Counted from the stretch's first letter, positions 1 to 12,744 are shown. The stretch is 28,607 nucleotides of DNA from UBA7887 sp964408735 (GCA_964408735.1 CAYPAX010000059.1:1-28607); one strand, 5' to 3'. Translations and numbers: made by a program. Notes: generated by a model from the letters alone, not told the origin.

Positions 1-1
1 A

Positions 2-50
2 GAATCAGACACAGCGACACGCGTCCAGAGCAGACTTCGTCAACGGGCTG
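2..50. repeat. left copy of the 49-bp terminal inverted repeat
   Basis: These 49 bases are identical to the reverse complement of the last 49 bases of the window (28559-28607). The match stops at base 51, where the gltD stop codon begins. The next four bases, 51-54, are CTAG; the matching flank on the right is TTAA. Both fit YTAR, the 4-bp target preferred by IS5-group elements. I infer that this is the tip of a multi-copy insertion sequence, cut off by the window edge. No transposase is visible, and an assembly artefact is not excluded. Confidence 0.8.
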
Positions 51-1502
51 CTAGCGTGGCAGGCTGCTCTCACCCATCAGATATTCGTCGACAGCACGGG
101 CGCATTGGCGGCCTTCTCGGATTGCCCAGACCACCAGCGACTGGCCACGCCGAATATCACCGGCGGCAAACACTTTCTCCACCGAGGTATGATAGTCCAG
201 CGTGTCGGCCCGCACATTGCCGCGCGGGTCGAGCGCCACCCCGGACTGGTTGATCATGCCTTTGCGGCGCGGCCCGAGAAAGCCCATGGCCAGCAACACC
301 AGATCCGCCTCGAGGCGGAACTCGCTGCCCTCGACCTCGTTCATCTGGGTGCGCCCGGTGTTGTCTTTTGTCCACTCGACGCGCACGCATTCGATGGCCT
401 CCACCTTGCCGTTCGCTCCGACGGCGCGCTTGGTGACTACCGACCAGTCGCGCTCGGCGCCCTCTTCCTGGGACGACGAGGTACGCATCTTGAGCGGCCA
501 ATCCGGCCAGGTCATGGCCTTGTCCTCGTGCTCCGGCGGCCGCGGCATGATCTCGAGCTGGGTGATCGACGTTGCGCCCTGGCGCCGCGAGGTGCCGATG
601 CAGTCCGACCCCGTATCGCCGCCGCCGATCACCACGACATGCTTGTCCTTGGCGCTCAGGGTACCGTTCGGTGCCGCCACCTCTTCGCTGTCGCCGGCGC
701 TGCGCTTGTTCTGCTGGATGAGAAAATCCATGGCGAAATGGATGCCATCGAGCTGTCGACCCTCGACTTCGAGGTCGCGCGGATGCTCGGCGCCACCTGT
801 CAGGGCCACCGCGTCGAAGTCCGTCAGCAGCCCGTGCATGGGCAGGTCGTTGCCGACCTCGACACCGGTGCGGAAGCTGACGCCCTCGGCTTGCATCTGT
901 TCCATGCGGCGGTCGATCAGCCACTTTTCCAGCTTGAAGTCGGGTATGCCGTAGCGCAACAGGCCGCCGATGCGGTCGTTCTTCTCGAACAGGGTGACGT
1001 CGTGTCCGGCGCGGGCGAGCTGCTGCGAACAAGCGAGCCCGGCCGGACCCGAACCAACCACGGCAACCTTCTTGCCGGTCTTCGCCTCAGACGCCTGCGG
1101 CGTGATCAGACCCTCGCGCCAGCCATGATCGACGATCGCGCATTCGATGGTCTTGATGGTGACGGGGGTGTCCTCGATATTGAGGGTGCAAGCCGCCTCG
1201 CATGGCGCCGGGCAGATTCGCCCCGTGAACTCGGGAAAATTGTTGGTCGAGTGCAGCGTGGTGACCGCCGCCTCCCACTGCTCGCGGTAGACCAGATCGT
1301 TCCAGTCCGGAATCAGGTTGTTGACCGGACAACCGTTATGACAATACGGAATGCCGCATGCCATGCAACGAGCCGCCTGGCGTCCCAACTCGTCGTCGGG
1401 TAGCGGCTTGACGAACTCCTGCCAATTCTTGACGCGCGATTCCGGCGCTTCGTAGCCGCGGTCCTGCCGCTCGAATTCCAGAAAGCCTGTAACCTTACCC
1501 AT
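51..1502 (-). CDS. gltD: glutamate synthase (NADPH) small subunit
   Basis: This is the beta subunit of NADPH-dependent glutamate synthase. It takes electrons from NADPH through FAD and Fe-S centres and passes them to GltB for glutamate formation from glutamine and 2-oxoglutarate. The 483 residues are a full-length match. The N-terminus carries Fe-S cysteines at 46, 49, 54 and 58 and again at 97, 101 and 105. An FAD-binding GSGPAG lies at about 150-155 and an NADPH-binding GGGDTG at about 293-298. The C-terminal FAD contact FAAGD is near 446. The start has a GAGGGA ribosome site upstream. It follows gltB with a 29-bp gap, so the two form one operon. The stop codon is TAG within CTAG, directly against the terminal repeat, so an insertion there would have left the protein intact. 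Confidence 0.96.
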   Translation of the reverse strand: MGKVTGFLEFERQDRGYEAPESRVKNWQEFVKPLPDDELGRQAARCMACGIPYCHNGCPVNNLIPDWNDLVYREQWEAAVTTLHSTNNFPEFTGRICPAPCEAACTLNIEDTPVTIKTIECAIVDHGWREGLITPQASEAKTGKKVAVVGSGPAGLACSQQLARAGHDVTLFEKNDRIGGLLRYGIPDFKLEKWLIDRRMEQMQAEGVSFRTGVEVGNDLPMHGLLTDFDAVALTGGAEHPRDLEVEGRQLDGIHFAMDFLIQQNKRSAGDSEEVAAPNGTLSAKDKHVVVIGGGDTGSDCIGTSRRQGATSITQLEIMPRPPEHEDKAMTWPDWPLKMRTSSSQEEGAERDWSVVTKRAVGANGKVEAIECVRVEWTKDNTGRTQMNEVEGSEFRLEADLVLLAMGFLGPRRKGMINQSGVALDPRGNVRADTLDYHTSVEKVFAAGDIRRGQSLVVWAIREGRQCARAVDEYLMGESSLPR

Positions 1503-1531
1503 GTCCTATTCCCTCGGTCCGACGGTCGGGA

Positions 1532-6178
<4,647 letters not shown>

Positions 6179-6211
6179 TCCTGTTCCGTCTCCCTCGGTC
6201 GTTGCGCCCGT

Positions 6212-6231
6212 GGCGGCGGATATCCGCCGCC
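6212..6231 (-). promoter_or_regulatory. perfect 20-bp palindrome in the gltB leader
   Basis: Ten bases are followed directly by their exact reverse complement, centred on the GATATC at 6219-6224. The palindrome lies 34 bp upstream of the chosen gltB start and 15-20 bases before its ribosome site. It could be an operator for a dimeric regulator. As RNA it would form a GC-rich stem whose loop must come from the AT centre. Its role is unknown. Confidence 0.45.
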
Positions 6232-6268
6232 GCTTAAGGACGCGCAATAATCGTGAGCCAGCGCCGGA

Positions 6269-6299
6269 GCGCAAATCCCCGCGTTTTCGGGATTCGCGC
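6269..6299 (-). promoter_or_regulatory. 11-bp stem-loop in the gltB leader
   Basis: GCGCAAATCCC at 6269-6279 pairs with GGGATTCGCGC at 6289-6299 around a 9-base loop. On the plus strand one pair is A-C. On the minus strand, the gltB sense, the same position is G-U, so all 11 positions pair in the gltB transcript. With the palindrome nearer the start it gives the leader two consecutive hairpins. No U-run follows, so it is not a typical terminator. Confidence 0.4.
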
Positions 6300-6615
6300 G
6301 CACGACCGAGCGATACGGGCGGGGTCATGTTCCTGCCCCTGCGCCGCCAGCACCCGGTCGTCCGTTAGGTCTCCTCCTGGGCGTAAGCTAGCACAGGGTG
6401 GACGCATTTTGCAGCTTTCGGCTTCAAAAGCGCAGAAAACTGCCGATTTCTCGCATCCCCAGCCCATCTTCCAAGAGGGAATCCGGGCCTCGCCGCGGAG
6501 ACCAACGGGGTCGCAGGCGCGTTGCATACGATTGTGGCGGCCTCCAAGTCAACAAGATGCACATATCCGGCAATGGTGTAGGGTAGCGCCTCCGCGCAAG
6601 CAGAGGGCATGACGC

Positions 6616-8148
6616 ATGACGACCACCGCTGAGCACTTCGACGTCCTGATCGTCGGCGCCGGGATATCCGGCATCGACGCCGCCTATCACCTGCAACAGC
6701 AGTGTCCGGAGCGGCGTTTCGCCCTTTTGGAGCGCCAGGAAAGCTTCGGCGGCACCTGGCTGACACACAAGTTTCCGGGCATTCGCTCGGACAGCGACCT
6801 CTATACCTTCGGCTACAAGTGGAAGCCCTGGTCGGGGCCGCCCATCGCCACGGCGGAAGAGATCCTGTCCTATCTCGACGAAGTGCTCGACGAGCAGGAT
6901 ATTCGCCGCCACATCCGCTTCCGCCATTCTGTTTCCGAGGCTGTCTGGTCGAGCGAGGATCGCTGCTGGACCCTCGAGGTGCGCCACGGCGAGAATGGCG
7001 AGGCCACGCGCTATACCTGCAATTTCCTCTGGATGTGCCAGGGGTATTACCGCCACGAGGAAGGCTACACCCCGGATTTCCCCGGCATGGCGCGCTTCCA
7101 GGGACCGATCGTCCACCCGCAAACCTGGCCGGAAGACTTGGACTACAAGGACAAAACCGTCCTCGTCATCGGCTCCGGCGCAACCGCGGCCACCCTCATC
7201 CCCGCGATGGCCGCCGATGCCGCGCATATCACCATGCTGCAGCGCTCGCCGACCTACTTCTATCCCAAGCCCAACAGCAACGAAGTCGCCGATTATATGC
7301 GTCAGCTGAAGATTCCGGAGGAATGGACGCACGAGATCACCCGGCGCAGCGTGCTGCTGGAGCAGAGGGAGACCACGCGGCGCTCGTTCGAGGAGCCCGA
7401 GGGCCTGCGCCAGGAGCTGATGGACGGCGTGCGCGCCTATCTCGGCCCCGACTACGACGTCGACACCCATTTCAACCCGAGCTACCGGCCCTGGCGCCAG
7501 CGCCTGGCGGTGGTGCCGGACGGCGACCTCTTCAAAGGCATCCGCGCTGGCAAGGCCTCTGTCGTGACGGACCACATCGAGACCTTCACGGAGACCGGTG
7601 TGCTGCTGAAATCCGGCACGGAGCTGACGGCCGACATCATCGTCACGGCCACCGGCTTCAACCTCTCCGCGCTCGGCGACATTCCTTTCGTGATCGACGG
7701 CGAGACGCTTGATTTCTCCCAGTGCTTCGGCCATCGCGGCATCATGTTCAGCGATATTCCCAACATGGCCTGGGTGTTCGGCTATTTGCGCACCAGCTGG
7801 ACCATGCGCGCCGATATCGTTTGCGATTTCGTCTGCCGTCTGCTGCGGCACATGGACGATATGGGTGCCGATATCGTCACGCCGCGCCTGGGCGAGAAAG
7901 ACCGCGACATGCCGGCGCTGCCCTTCATCGATCCGGAGAACTTCAACGCCGGCTATCTGACGCGCAAATTGCACATCATGCCCAAGCAGGGCGATCGCCA
8001 GCCATGGGTCTTCAGCCAGGACTACTACACCGAGAAGGATCTGATCGAAGGCGCCGACCTCGACGACGGCACCCTGGTCTACGACTATCCGGAGCAATCG
8101 GCACAGGAAGCAGCGAGACGGGGCCGGGCGGAGGAGGCGCACCCATGA
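6616..8148 (+). CDS. EthA-type flavin-containing (Baeyer-Villiger) monooxygenase
   Basis: This is a predicted cytosolic FAD- and NADPH-dependent monooxygenase, inserting oxygen next to a ketone or oxidising a sulfur or nitrogen atom. The 510 residues align along their whole length with mycobacterial EthA as I remember it, for example in PGIRSDSD near 54-61 and GSGATA near 186-191. The FAD motif GAGISG is at 14-19. The Baeyer-Villiger fingerprint FQGPIVHPQTWP is at about 161-172. The start has AGAGGG nine bases upstream. No TetR-type repressor such as EthR is next to it. The substrate cannot be told from sequence; EthA enzymes are known for ketones and for activating thioamide drugs. Confidence 0.88.
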   Translation: MTTTAEHFDVLIVGAGISGIDAAYHLQQQCPERRFALLERQESFGGTWLTHKFPGIRSDSDLYTFGYKWKPWSGPPIATAEEILSYLDEVLDEQDIRRHIRFRHSVSEAVWSSEDRCWTLEVRHGENGEATRYTCNFLWMCQGYYRHEEGYTPDFPGMARFQGPIVHPQTWPEDLDYKDKTVLVIGSGATAATLIPAMAADAAHITMLQRSPTYFYPKPNSNEVADYMRQLKIPEEWTHEITRRSVLLEQRETTRRSFEEPEGLRQELMDGVRAYLGPDYDVDTHFNPSYRPWRQRLAVVPDGDLFKGIRAGKASVVTDHIETFTETGVLLKSGTELTADIIVTATGFNLSALGDIPFVIDGETLDFSQCFGHRGIMFSDIPNMAWVFGYLRTSWTMRADIVCDFVCRLLRHMDDMGADIVTPRLGEKDRDMPALPFIDPENFNAGYLTRKLHIMPKQGDRQPWVFSQDYYTEKDLIEGADLDDGTLVYDYPEQSAQEAARRGRAEEAHP

Positions 8149-8258
8149 TCCGGGACAGGTTCGACGCGGCCGGACCGCAAGGTTGGTATAAGGTGAAGGC
8201 CGCCCTGGCAAGCGACGAAAGCCTTCTCGGCAGGCTATTTAGCCAAGCAACGAAATAG
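8145..8258 (+). CDS. possible 37-residue small protein
   Basis: A small reading frame starts with an ATG that overlaps the stop of the monooxygenase gene (ATGA). It ends 4 bases before the next gene. The product would be a basic, soluble peptide with no signal sequence or cysteines. The overlap would suit translational coupling, and the frame fills the gap between the two larger genes. I recognise no family. It could equally be a chance frame in GC-rich DNA. Confidence 0.3.
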   Translation: MIRDRFDAAGPQGWYKVKAALASDESLLGRLFSQATK

Positions 8259-8262
8259 GCCG

Positions 8263-9339
8263 ATGATTGCGCCCGAGCATGCGGATTGCGAGATATGCCG
8301 GGAGCTGGAAGACGACCTCGTCATCGACAACATTGCGGCGGAGACGTTTCCGCCTGCGGTCTCCCGCCTGGAGAAGTGCGGCGGCGTTCGGCGCTGTCCG
8401 CTGTGCCACGGCTACTACCTCATGACGCACGAGTCCGATCCGCATCACTACATGTCTTCGGAGACTTGGCTCAGGCGCATCGACGAGACGGAGGCGCTTC
8501 GCGTGCTCGCCAACCTGCCCCGGGCGAAGGCAAAGCCGTGGCTGGATGCGCTCGATGCCGACGCCCGGATGGCCGAGCTCGTCAAGGAAATCGAGTCGGA
8601 TGCGGCAGAGGAAGCCGCGGCGACCGTGGCGGCGCTCTACGTTCAGGGCCGGCGCTGGGACAAGCTGGAAGCGCTGCTGCACCATAACAACAGTGCCGTT
8701 CGCAATGCCGCGATCGGCGCGCTGGAGCGCCCCCTGGCGAGCAACCCGGCCAACATCGTCGACGCCGTGACAGGCCTTCTGGCCGACCAGGGCTGCGCCC
8801 GCGCCGCACACGACGCCGTCAGCCAGACCGCAGGCGCCACCGTGTCGCCGGTGGTCGCCAGCCTGGTCGACTGTTTCGACCACGACGATGCCAAGGTCCG
8901 CGCCATGGCCGTGGACTCGGTCATCCATCACCTGGACCTGGGCTCAGGGTACTATATCGACGAGACGGGCTCCGGCAATTATCGCGCGCCGCTGCCCTTC
9001 ACGTTCGGCGAAGCCACGACGGAGATGTGCGCGCGCCTGCCACGTCTGGTAGAGCATATCCTTGATCCGCAACCGGCCCGCTGGCTGGACATGGCGAGCT
9101 ATCCCCGCTCCGCCAAGGCGCGCGATCACCCGAACGAGCTGAATACCGGGCTCGGAGCTTCCGAGGTCATCAGGACGCTGGTCAACCAGGACGAGCCGAG
9201 CAAGGCCCTGGTTAGCGACGCCCTGGCTGCGCAGCGCGCGCGACTGCTCAAGATGCTTGCGGAAGGCAAGGCAACGATGATCTTGGGGGCAGGGCTGTAT
9301 TTGTTCGTAAGCGAAGTGGCGCACGCGGACGACGCCTGA
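8263..9339 (+). CDS. zinc-ribbon/HEAT-like protein of unknown function, copy 1
   Basis: I do not recognise a named family. The 358-residue product is soluble, with no signal peptide. Its N-terminus has a cysteine pattern that looks like a metal site: CEIC at 9-12, then C39, then CPLCH at 45-49, followed by the motif ESDPHHYMSSE. From about residue 75 to 240 the sequence is Ala-rich and helical, with units such as NNSAVRNAAIGALE and DDAKVRAMAVDSVI that look like HEAT repeats. A conserved segment GSGYYIDETGSGNY follows near residue 228. The next gene is a clear paralogue over its full length. The start is an ATG with only a weak TAGG upstream. A scaffold or protein-binding role is suggested by HEAT repeats, but no partner is evident. 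Confidence 0.82.
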   Translation: MIAPEHADCEICRELEDDLVIDNIAAETFPPAVSRLEKCGGVRRCPLCHGYYLMTHESDPHHYMSSETWLRRIDETEALRVLANLPRAKAKPWLDALDADARMAELVKEIESDAAEEAAATVAALYVQGRRWDKLEALLHHNNSAVRNAAIGALERPLASNPANIVDAVTGLLADQGCARAAHDAVSQTAGATVSPVVASLVDCFDHDDAKVRAMAVDSVIHHLDLGSGYYIDETGSGNYRAPLPFTFGEATTEMCARLPRLVEHILDPQPARWLDMASYPRSAKARDHPNELNTGLGASEVIRTLVNQDEPSKALVSDALAAQRARLLKMLAEGKATMILGAGLYLFVSEVAHADDA

Positions 9340-9421
9340 TGCCCATAGGGCGGAGTCCCACGATGTCGGCGTCGTGCGGCGGGCACCTGGTCCTGACGAT
9401 GAGCAGACATAGGAGACGAAA

Positions 9422-10525
9422 GTGGCATCATCCGGCAAACCGTCTTCTGCAACCAGGCGTGCTCGGCGCGATTGCGAGATCTGCAAGGACCTCAAGGACG
9501 CCCACAGCATCGATGACCTTTCCGACGAGAGCTTTCCGGCCGCTGCCTACCGTCTCGAGGAGTGCGGCAGTCTGCGGCGCTGCCCGCTGTGCCACCGCTT
9601 CTACCTGCTGACATCCGAGTCCGACCCGCACCACTACATGTCCTCGGAAAGTTCGCTCCGGCCCATCAATAAGACACAGGCGCTGCGCGAGCTTGCCAAT
9701 ATGTCACCAAAACGAGCGAAGCGGTGGATGAATGCGCTCGATGCCGATGCCGAGGCAGCCGAGCTCATCAAGAAAATCAACTCGGACAAGGCAGCGGAAG
9801 CCGCAGCGACGATGGCGGCGCTTCACGTTCAGCGCAAGAAATGGGGCGAATTCCGGGCGCTGCTGCGCCACAAGAATCCCGCCGTTCGCAACGCCGCCAT
9901 AGAGGCCGTGGAGCGATCCCTGGAGAAGGCGCCGGCCAAGGTCATCGATGCCGTGGCGGGCCTTCTGGCCGACGAGGATTGCCTGCGCGCCGGACACGCC
10001 GCGTTCAGCGAAACCGTATACGGCACCAAGATATCGCCTCTGATCACTACCCTTGTCGAATGCTTCGACCATGACGACGCCAAGGTCCGCGCGCTCGCTG
10101 TGGACCTGGTCATTCATCACCTCGACCTGGGCTCGGGGTACTATATCGACGACACGGGATCCGGCAGCTATCGCACCCCGCCGCCTTTCAAGTTCGGCAA
10201 GAGCACGGAGGCGATTTGCGCCAGCCTGCCCGGCCTCGTCGAGCACATCCTCGAGCCGCGACCTGCCCGCTGGGCCGACATTCCGAGCTACCCCCGCTCG
10301 AGCCGGGCGCGGGATTTTCCCGATGAGCTGAACACCAGGATCGGTGCCTCCGAGGTGCTCAGGACGCTGATCAATCAAGGCAAGTCGAGCAAGGCGCGCG
10401 TTCGCGACGCCTTGGCTGCGCGGCGCCCGCAACTGCTCGAAATGCTCAGGCAGGACAAGGCGACGGGCCTGGATTCAGAGGTGTACTTGTTCCTGAGCGA
10501 AGTGGCGCACGAGGACGATGGCTAA
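9422..10525 (+). CDS. zinc-ribbon/HEAT-like protein of unknown function, copy 2
   Basis: This 367-residue paralogue of the preceding gene is collinear with it from CEIC (18-21) to the C-terminal SEVAHEDDG; by eye well over half of the aligned residues are identical. The putative metal ligands C18, C21, C48, C54, C57 and H58 are all kept, as are the ESDPHHYMSSE motif and the GSGYYID segment. The first 17 residues are extra, basic and Ser-rich. The GTG start is set by a strong AGGAG seven to eight bases upstream. The strongest conservation between copies is in the N-terminal motif and in CFDHDDAKVRA/VIHHLDLGSGYYID, which marks likely functional surfaces. The 82-bp gap between the copies holds nothing obvious. 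Function unknown. Confidence 0.85.
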   Translation: MASSGKPSSATRRARRDCEICKDLKDAHSIDDLSDESFPAAAYRLEECGSLRRCPLCHRFYLLTSESDPHHYMSSESSLRPINKTQALRELANMSPKRAKRWMNALDADAEAAELIKKINSDKAAEAAATMAALHVQRKKWGEFRALLRHKNPAVRNAAIEAVERSLEKAPAKVIDAVAGLLADEDCLRAGHAAFSETVYGTKISPLITTLVECFDHDDAKVRALAVDLVIHHLDLGSGYYIDDTGSGSYRTPPPFKFGKSTEAICASLPGLVEHILEPRPARWADIPSYPRSSRARDFPDELNTRIGASEVLRTLINQGKSSKARVRDALAARRPQLLEMLRQDKATGLDSEVYLFLSEVAHEDDG

Positions 10526-10582
10526 TACGAAGCTGCGGTGATAGGACTCCCGCACCCGCCGCAAGAAAAAGGATTTCCAGCC

Positions 10583-11560
10583 ATGAAGACGCGCATCACC
10601 GAGCTGTTCGGCATCGAGCATCCCATCATCCAGGGCGGCATGCACTACGTGGGCTTCGCCGAGCTTGCGGCGGCGGTCTCCAATGCCGGCGGCCTTGGTA
10701 TCATCACCGGCCTGACCCAGAAGACGCCGGCCGACCTGGCCAACGAGATCGCCCGCTGCCACGACATGACCGACAAGCCTTTCGGCGTCAATCTCACTTT
10801 CCTGCCGGTCATCGAGGCGCCCGACTATCCGGGCTATATCGATGCCATCATCGACGGCGGCGTGAGGATCGTCGAGACCGCCGGGCGCAACCCCCAGGAC
10901 CACCTGCCGCGGCTCAAGGATGCGGGCGTCACGATCATCCACAAATGCACCACCGTGCGCCATTCGCTCAAAGCCGAGGCCATAGGCTGCGACGCGGTCT
11001 CGGTCGACGGTTTCGAATGCGGCGGCCATCCCGGCGAGGACGACATTCCCAACATGATCCTGCTGCCGCGCGCGGCGGAAGAGCTCAGCGTGCCCTTCGT
11101 CGCCTCCGGCGGCATGGCGGACGCGCGCTCGCTGGTCGCCTCCCTGGCGCTCGGCGCCGATGGCATGAACATGGGCACTCGCTTCATCGCAACCAAGGAA
11201 GCGCCGGTGCATGAGAACGTGAAGCAGGCCATCGTCGCCGCCTCGGAGATCGACACCGAGCTCGTCATGCGCCCGCTTCGCAATACCGAGCGCGTGCTCA
11301 AGAACGAAGCCACGAAGCGGCTGCTGGAGAAGGAAGCCGCGCTCGGCAAGGACATCAAGTTCCAGGACATCATGGCCGAGGTCGCGGGCGTCTATCCGAA
11401 AGTCATGATGGACGGCGACATGGATGCGGGCGTCTGGTCCTGTGGCATGGTCGCGGGCCTGATCAACGACGTCCCCACCTGCCAGGAGCTTATCGACACC
11501 ATCATGTCGGAAGCCGAGGCGCTGATCCGCAAGCGCCTCGAAGACATGCTGGCGGCGTGA
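10583..11560 (+). CDS. nitronate monooxygenase family FMN enzyme
   Basis: This is a predicted FMN-dependent TIM-barrel enzyme of the 2-nitropropane dioxygenase/nitronate monooxygenase family. Members oxidise alkyl nitronates to carbonyl compounds and nitrite; others act as NAD(P)H-quinone reductases. I place the start at ATG 10583 (325 residues), behind AAGGA; an in-frame GTG at 10538 would add a tail unlike the family. The N-terminal HPIIQGGM is at 13-20. The family signature GFECGGHPGED is at 143-152 and includes the candidate catalytic His149. The phosphate-binding segments ASGGMAD (174-180) and GADGMNMGTRF (191-201) follow. Its stop overlaps the next start by 4 bases, so it probably acts with the short-chain dehydrogenase downstream. 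Confidence 0.88.
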   Translation: MKTRITELFGIEHPIIQGGMHYVGFAELAAAVSNAGGLGIITGLTQKTPADLANEIARCHDMTDKPFGVNLTFLPVIEAPDYPGYIDAIIDGGVRIVETAGRNPQDHLPRLKDAGVTIIHKCTTVRHSLKAEAIGCDAVSVDGFECGGHPGEDDIPNMILLPRAAEELSVPFVASGGMADARSLVASLALGADGMNMGTRFIATKEAPVHENVKQAIVAASEIDTELVMRPLRNTERVLKNEATKRLLEKEAALGKDIKFQDIMAEVAGVYPKVMMDGDMDAGVWSCGMVAGLINDVPTCQELIDTIMSEAEALIRKRLEDMLAA

Positions 11561-12264
11561 GCGAAGGCCCCGTCTGCCTCATCACCGGCGTCGGCGACGG
11601 CACCGGCGCGGCCACAGCGCGGCGCTTCGCCAAGGGCGGCTGGCGCATCGCCATGCTGGCGCGCAACGAGGCGCGGCTGGCGGCGCTCGAGGCGGAGCTG
11701 CCGGGCTCTCGGGCCTTCGTTTGCGACGTCTCGAACCTCGACCATCTCGTGGCCACCACCGAGCAGGTGAGCGCCGAGATGGGCGCGCCCGAAGCGCTCA
11801 TCCATAACGCCGTCGGCGGTGCCTGGGTCTCCCTGCTGGATGGCGAGCCCGAGCTTTTGGAGCGCAACTTCCGCATCAACACCACAGCCCTGCTCTATCT
11901 TGCCCGCGCCCTGGTGCCGGCGATGATCGAAGCCGGCAAGGGCCTGATCGTCGCCACCGGCAACACCTCGGCCCACCGCGGCAAGCCCCATACGCCCTAT
12001 TTCGCGCCGACCAAGGCGGCCCAGCGCATCCTCTGCCAATCCATGGCACGCGACCTCGGGCCGAAAGGCGTCCATGTCGCCTATGTCACCATCGATGCCC
12101 TGATCGACACGCCGTTTACGCGCCCGCGCCTGGCGCCCGACAAGCCGGACGAGTTCTTCGCCAAGCCGAGCGCGATAGCCGACGAGATCTACCACCTCGC
12201 CCAGCAGGATCGCTCGGCCTGGTCTTTCGACGTGACCGTGCGCCCTTATCATGAGGTGTGGTGA
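11557..12264 (+). CDS. divergent short-chain dehydrogenase/reductase
   Basis: This is a 235-residue Rossmann-fold protein of the SDR family. The NAD(P)-binding motif TGVGDGTG is at about 10-17 and the NA-G motif appears as HNAVGG near 86-91. The active-site region is unusual. Where classical members have YxxxK, this one reads YFAPTK: the residue four before the lysine is Phe, with a Tyr one place earlier. The usual catalytic Ser position is also not clear (GNTSAHRG). A subgroup of SDR proteins with FAxxK is known, so this may be a divergent enzyme or a binding protein. The GTG start overlaps the stop of the preceding gene (GTGA), implying coupled translation. Confidence 0.88.
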   Translation: MSEGPVCLITGVGDGTGAATARRFAKGGWRIAMLARNEARLAALEAELPGSRAFVCDVSNLDHLVATTEQVSAEMGAPEALIHNAVGGAWVSLLDGEPELLERNFRINTTALLYLARALVPAMIEAGKGLIVATGNTSAHRGKPHTPYFAPTKAAQRILCQSMARDLGPKGVHVAYVTIDALIDTPFTRPRLAPDKPDEFFAKPSAIADEIYHLAQQDRSAWSFDVTVRPYHEVW

Positions 12265-12296
12265 ACGCCGGAGTCCCCTCGGCGCGCGGAAAGATA

Positions 12297-12318
12297 GGCC
12301 GCGTCGTATGACGCGGTC
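12297..12318 (+). terminator. hairpin after the dehydrogenase gene, weak terminator candidate
   Basis: GGCCGCGTC at 12297-12305 can pair with GACGCGGTC at 12310-12318 around a GTAT loop, with one G-T wobble. It lies 32 bp after the dehydrogenase stop and before the nap promoter region, where a terminator would be expected. No T-run follows, so it is not a typical intrinsic terminator. Confidence 0.3.
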
Positions 12319-12372
12319 GTAGGCCCGTATCGCCAAATCTGCTAATATCCTGACCTTCCGATCGCCCCGCGT

Positions 12373-12386
12373 TTGATCCTGGTCAA
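12373..12386 (+). promoter_or_regulatory. FNR/Anr-type box upstream of napD
   Basis: TTGATCCTGGTCAA matches the FNR consensus TTGAT-N4-ATCAA at 9 of 10 defined positions. Its centre is 68 bp before the napD start at 12448. A class II FNR promoter (box at -41.5) would place the transcript start near 12421 and the -10 near 12407-12414, where GACACT is a weak match. This leaves a short leader carrying the GAGGGAGGG ribosome site. It predicts low-oxygen induction of the nap operon, as known for several nap operons. Confidence 0.72.
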
Positions 12387-12447
12387 GGCGAGGGGGCGAA
12401 AACCATGACACTTTCGCCAGCGTAGAATTCGAGGGAGGGTCGTGCGG

Positions 12448-12744
12448 ATGTCGGGTGGCATATCCCCAACGAAGAAACCAGCGACTGAGGCATTGAATAT
12501 CGGCGGGCTCATGGTGTCCGCCCGGCCGAGCGACGTGGATCGCGTAACCACTGCCTTGGCATGCATACCCGGCGTTGAGGTCCACGCCGCCAGCCCCGAG
12601 GGGCGCTTGGTGGTGACCGTGGATCTGCCCGGCGAAGGCGATGTCGCCGCCGCCCTCCATACCATTCGAGACACCGACGGCGTGCTTGCCGCGTCCGTCG
12701 TCTACAGCCACATCGAGCCCGTCGAAGCAGGAGCCGAATCATGA
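12448..12744 (+). CDS. napD: nitrate reductase maturation chaperone NapD
   Basis: NapD is a small cytoplasmic chaperone that binds the twin-arginine signal peptide of NapA and holds back export until the molybdenum cofactor is in place. The product is about 98 residues, the usual family size, with the typical ferredoxin-like fold pattern (NIGGLMVSARP, IPGVEVHA, GRLVVTVD, VLAASVVYSHIE). I choose ATG 12448 because GAGGGAGGG at 12431-12439 is eight bases upstream; GTG 12442 would be too close to it. The last bases overlap the napA start (ATGA). It is the first gene of the napDAGHBC operon; no napF or napE is visible upstream. Confidence 0.9.
   Translation: MSGGISPTKKPATEALNIGGLMVSARPSDVDRVTTALACIPGVEVHAASPEGRLVVTVDLPGEGDVAAALHTIRDTDGVLAASVVYSHIEPVEAGAES

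Larger units (their letters stand above)
6179..6615. other. intergenic region between divergent gltB and a monooxygenase gene
   Basis: This 437-bp stretch has no convincing gene. It must hold the gltB leader and promoter (minus) and the promoter of the monooxygenase gene (plus). Two inverted repeats sit on the gltB side and are listed separately. On the minus strand, GTGCTAGCTTA around 6389-6400 is a possible -10 region, but no convincing -35 goes with it. No CRISPR, tRNA or FNR box was seen. Reading frames through this stretch are short and run into clearly non-coding sequence. Confidence 0.6.

Noticed and set aside
6179..6328. Longer gltB with 50 extra N-terminal residues
   Set aside because: The extension is Arg-rich without family counterpart, lacks a ribosome site and would shift the Cys nucleophile far from the start.
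6424..8211. A 595-codon minus-strand frame opposite the monooxygenase gene
   Set aside because: It mirrors a well-supported flavoprotein gene and has no recognisable domain or ribosome site.
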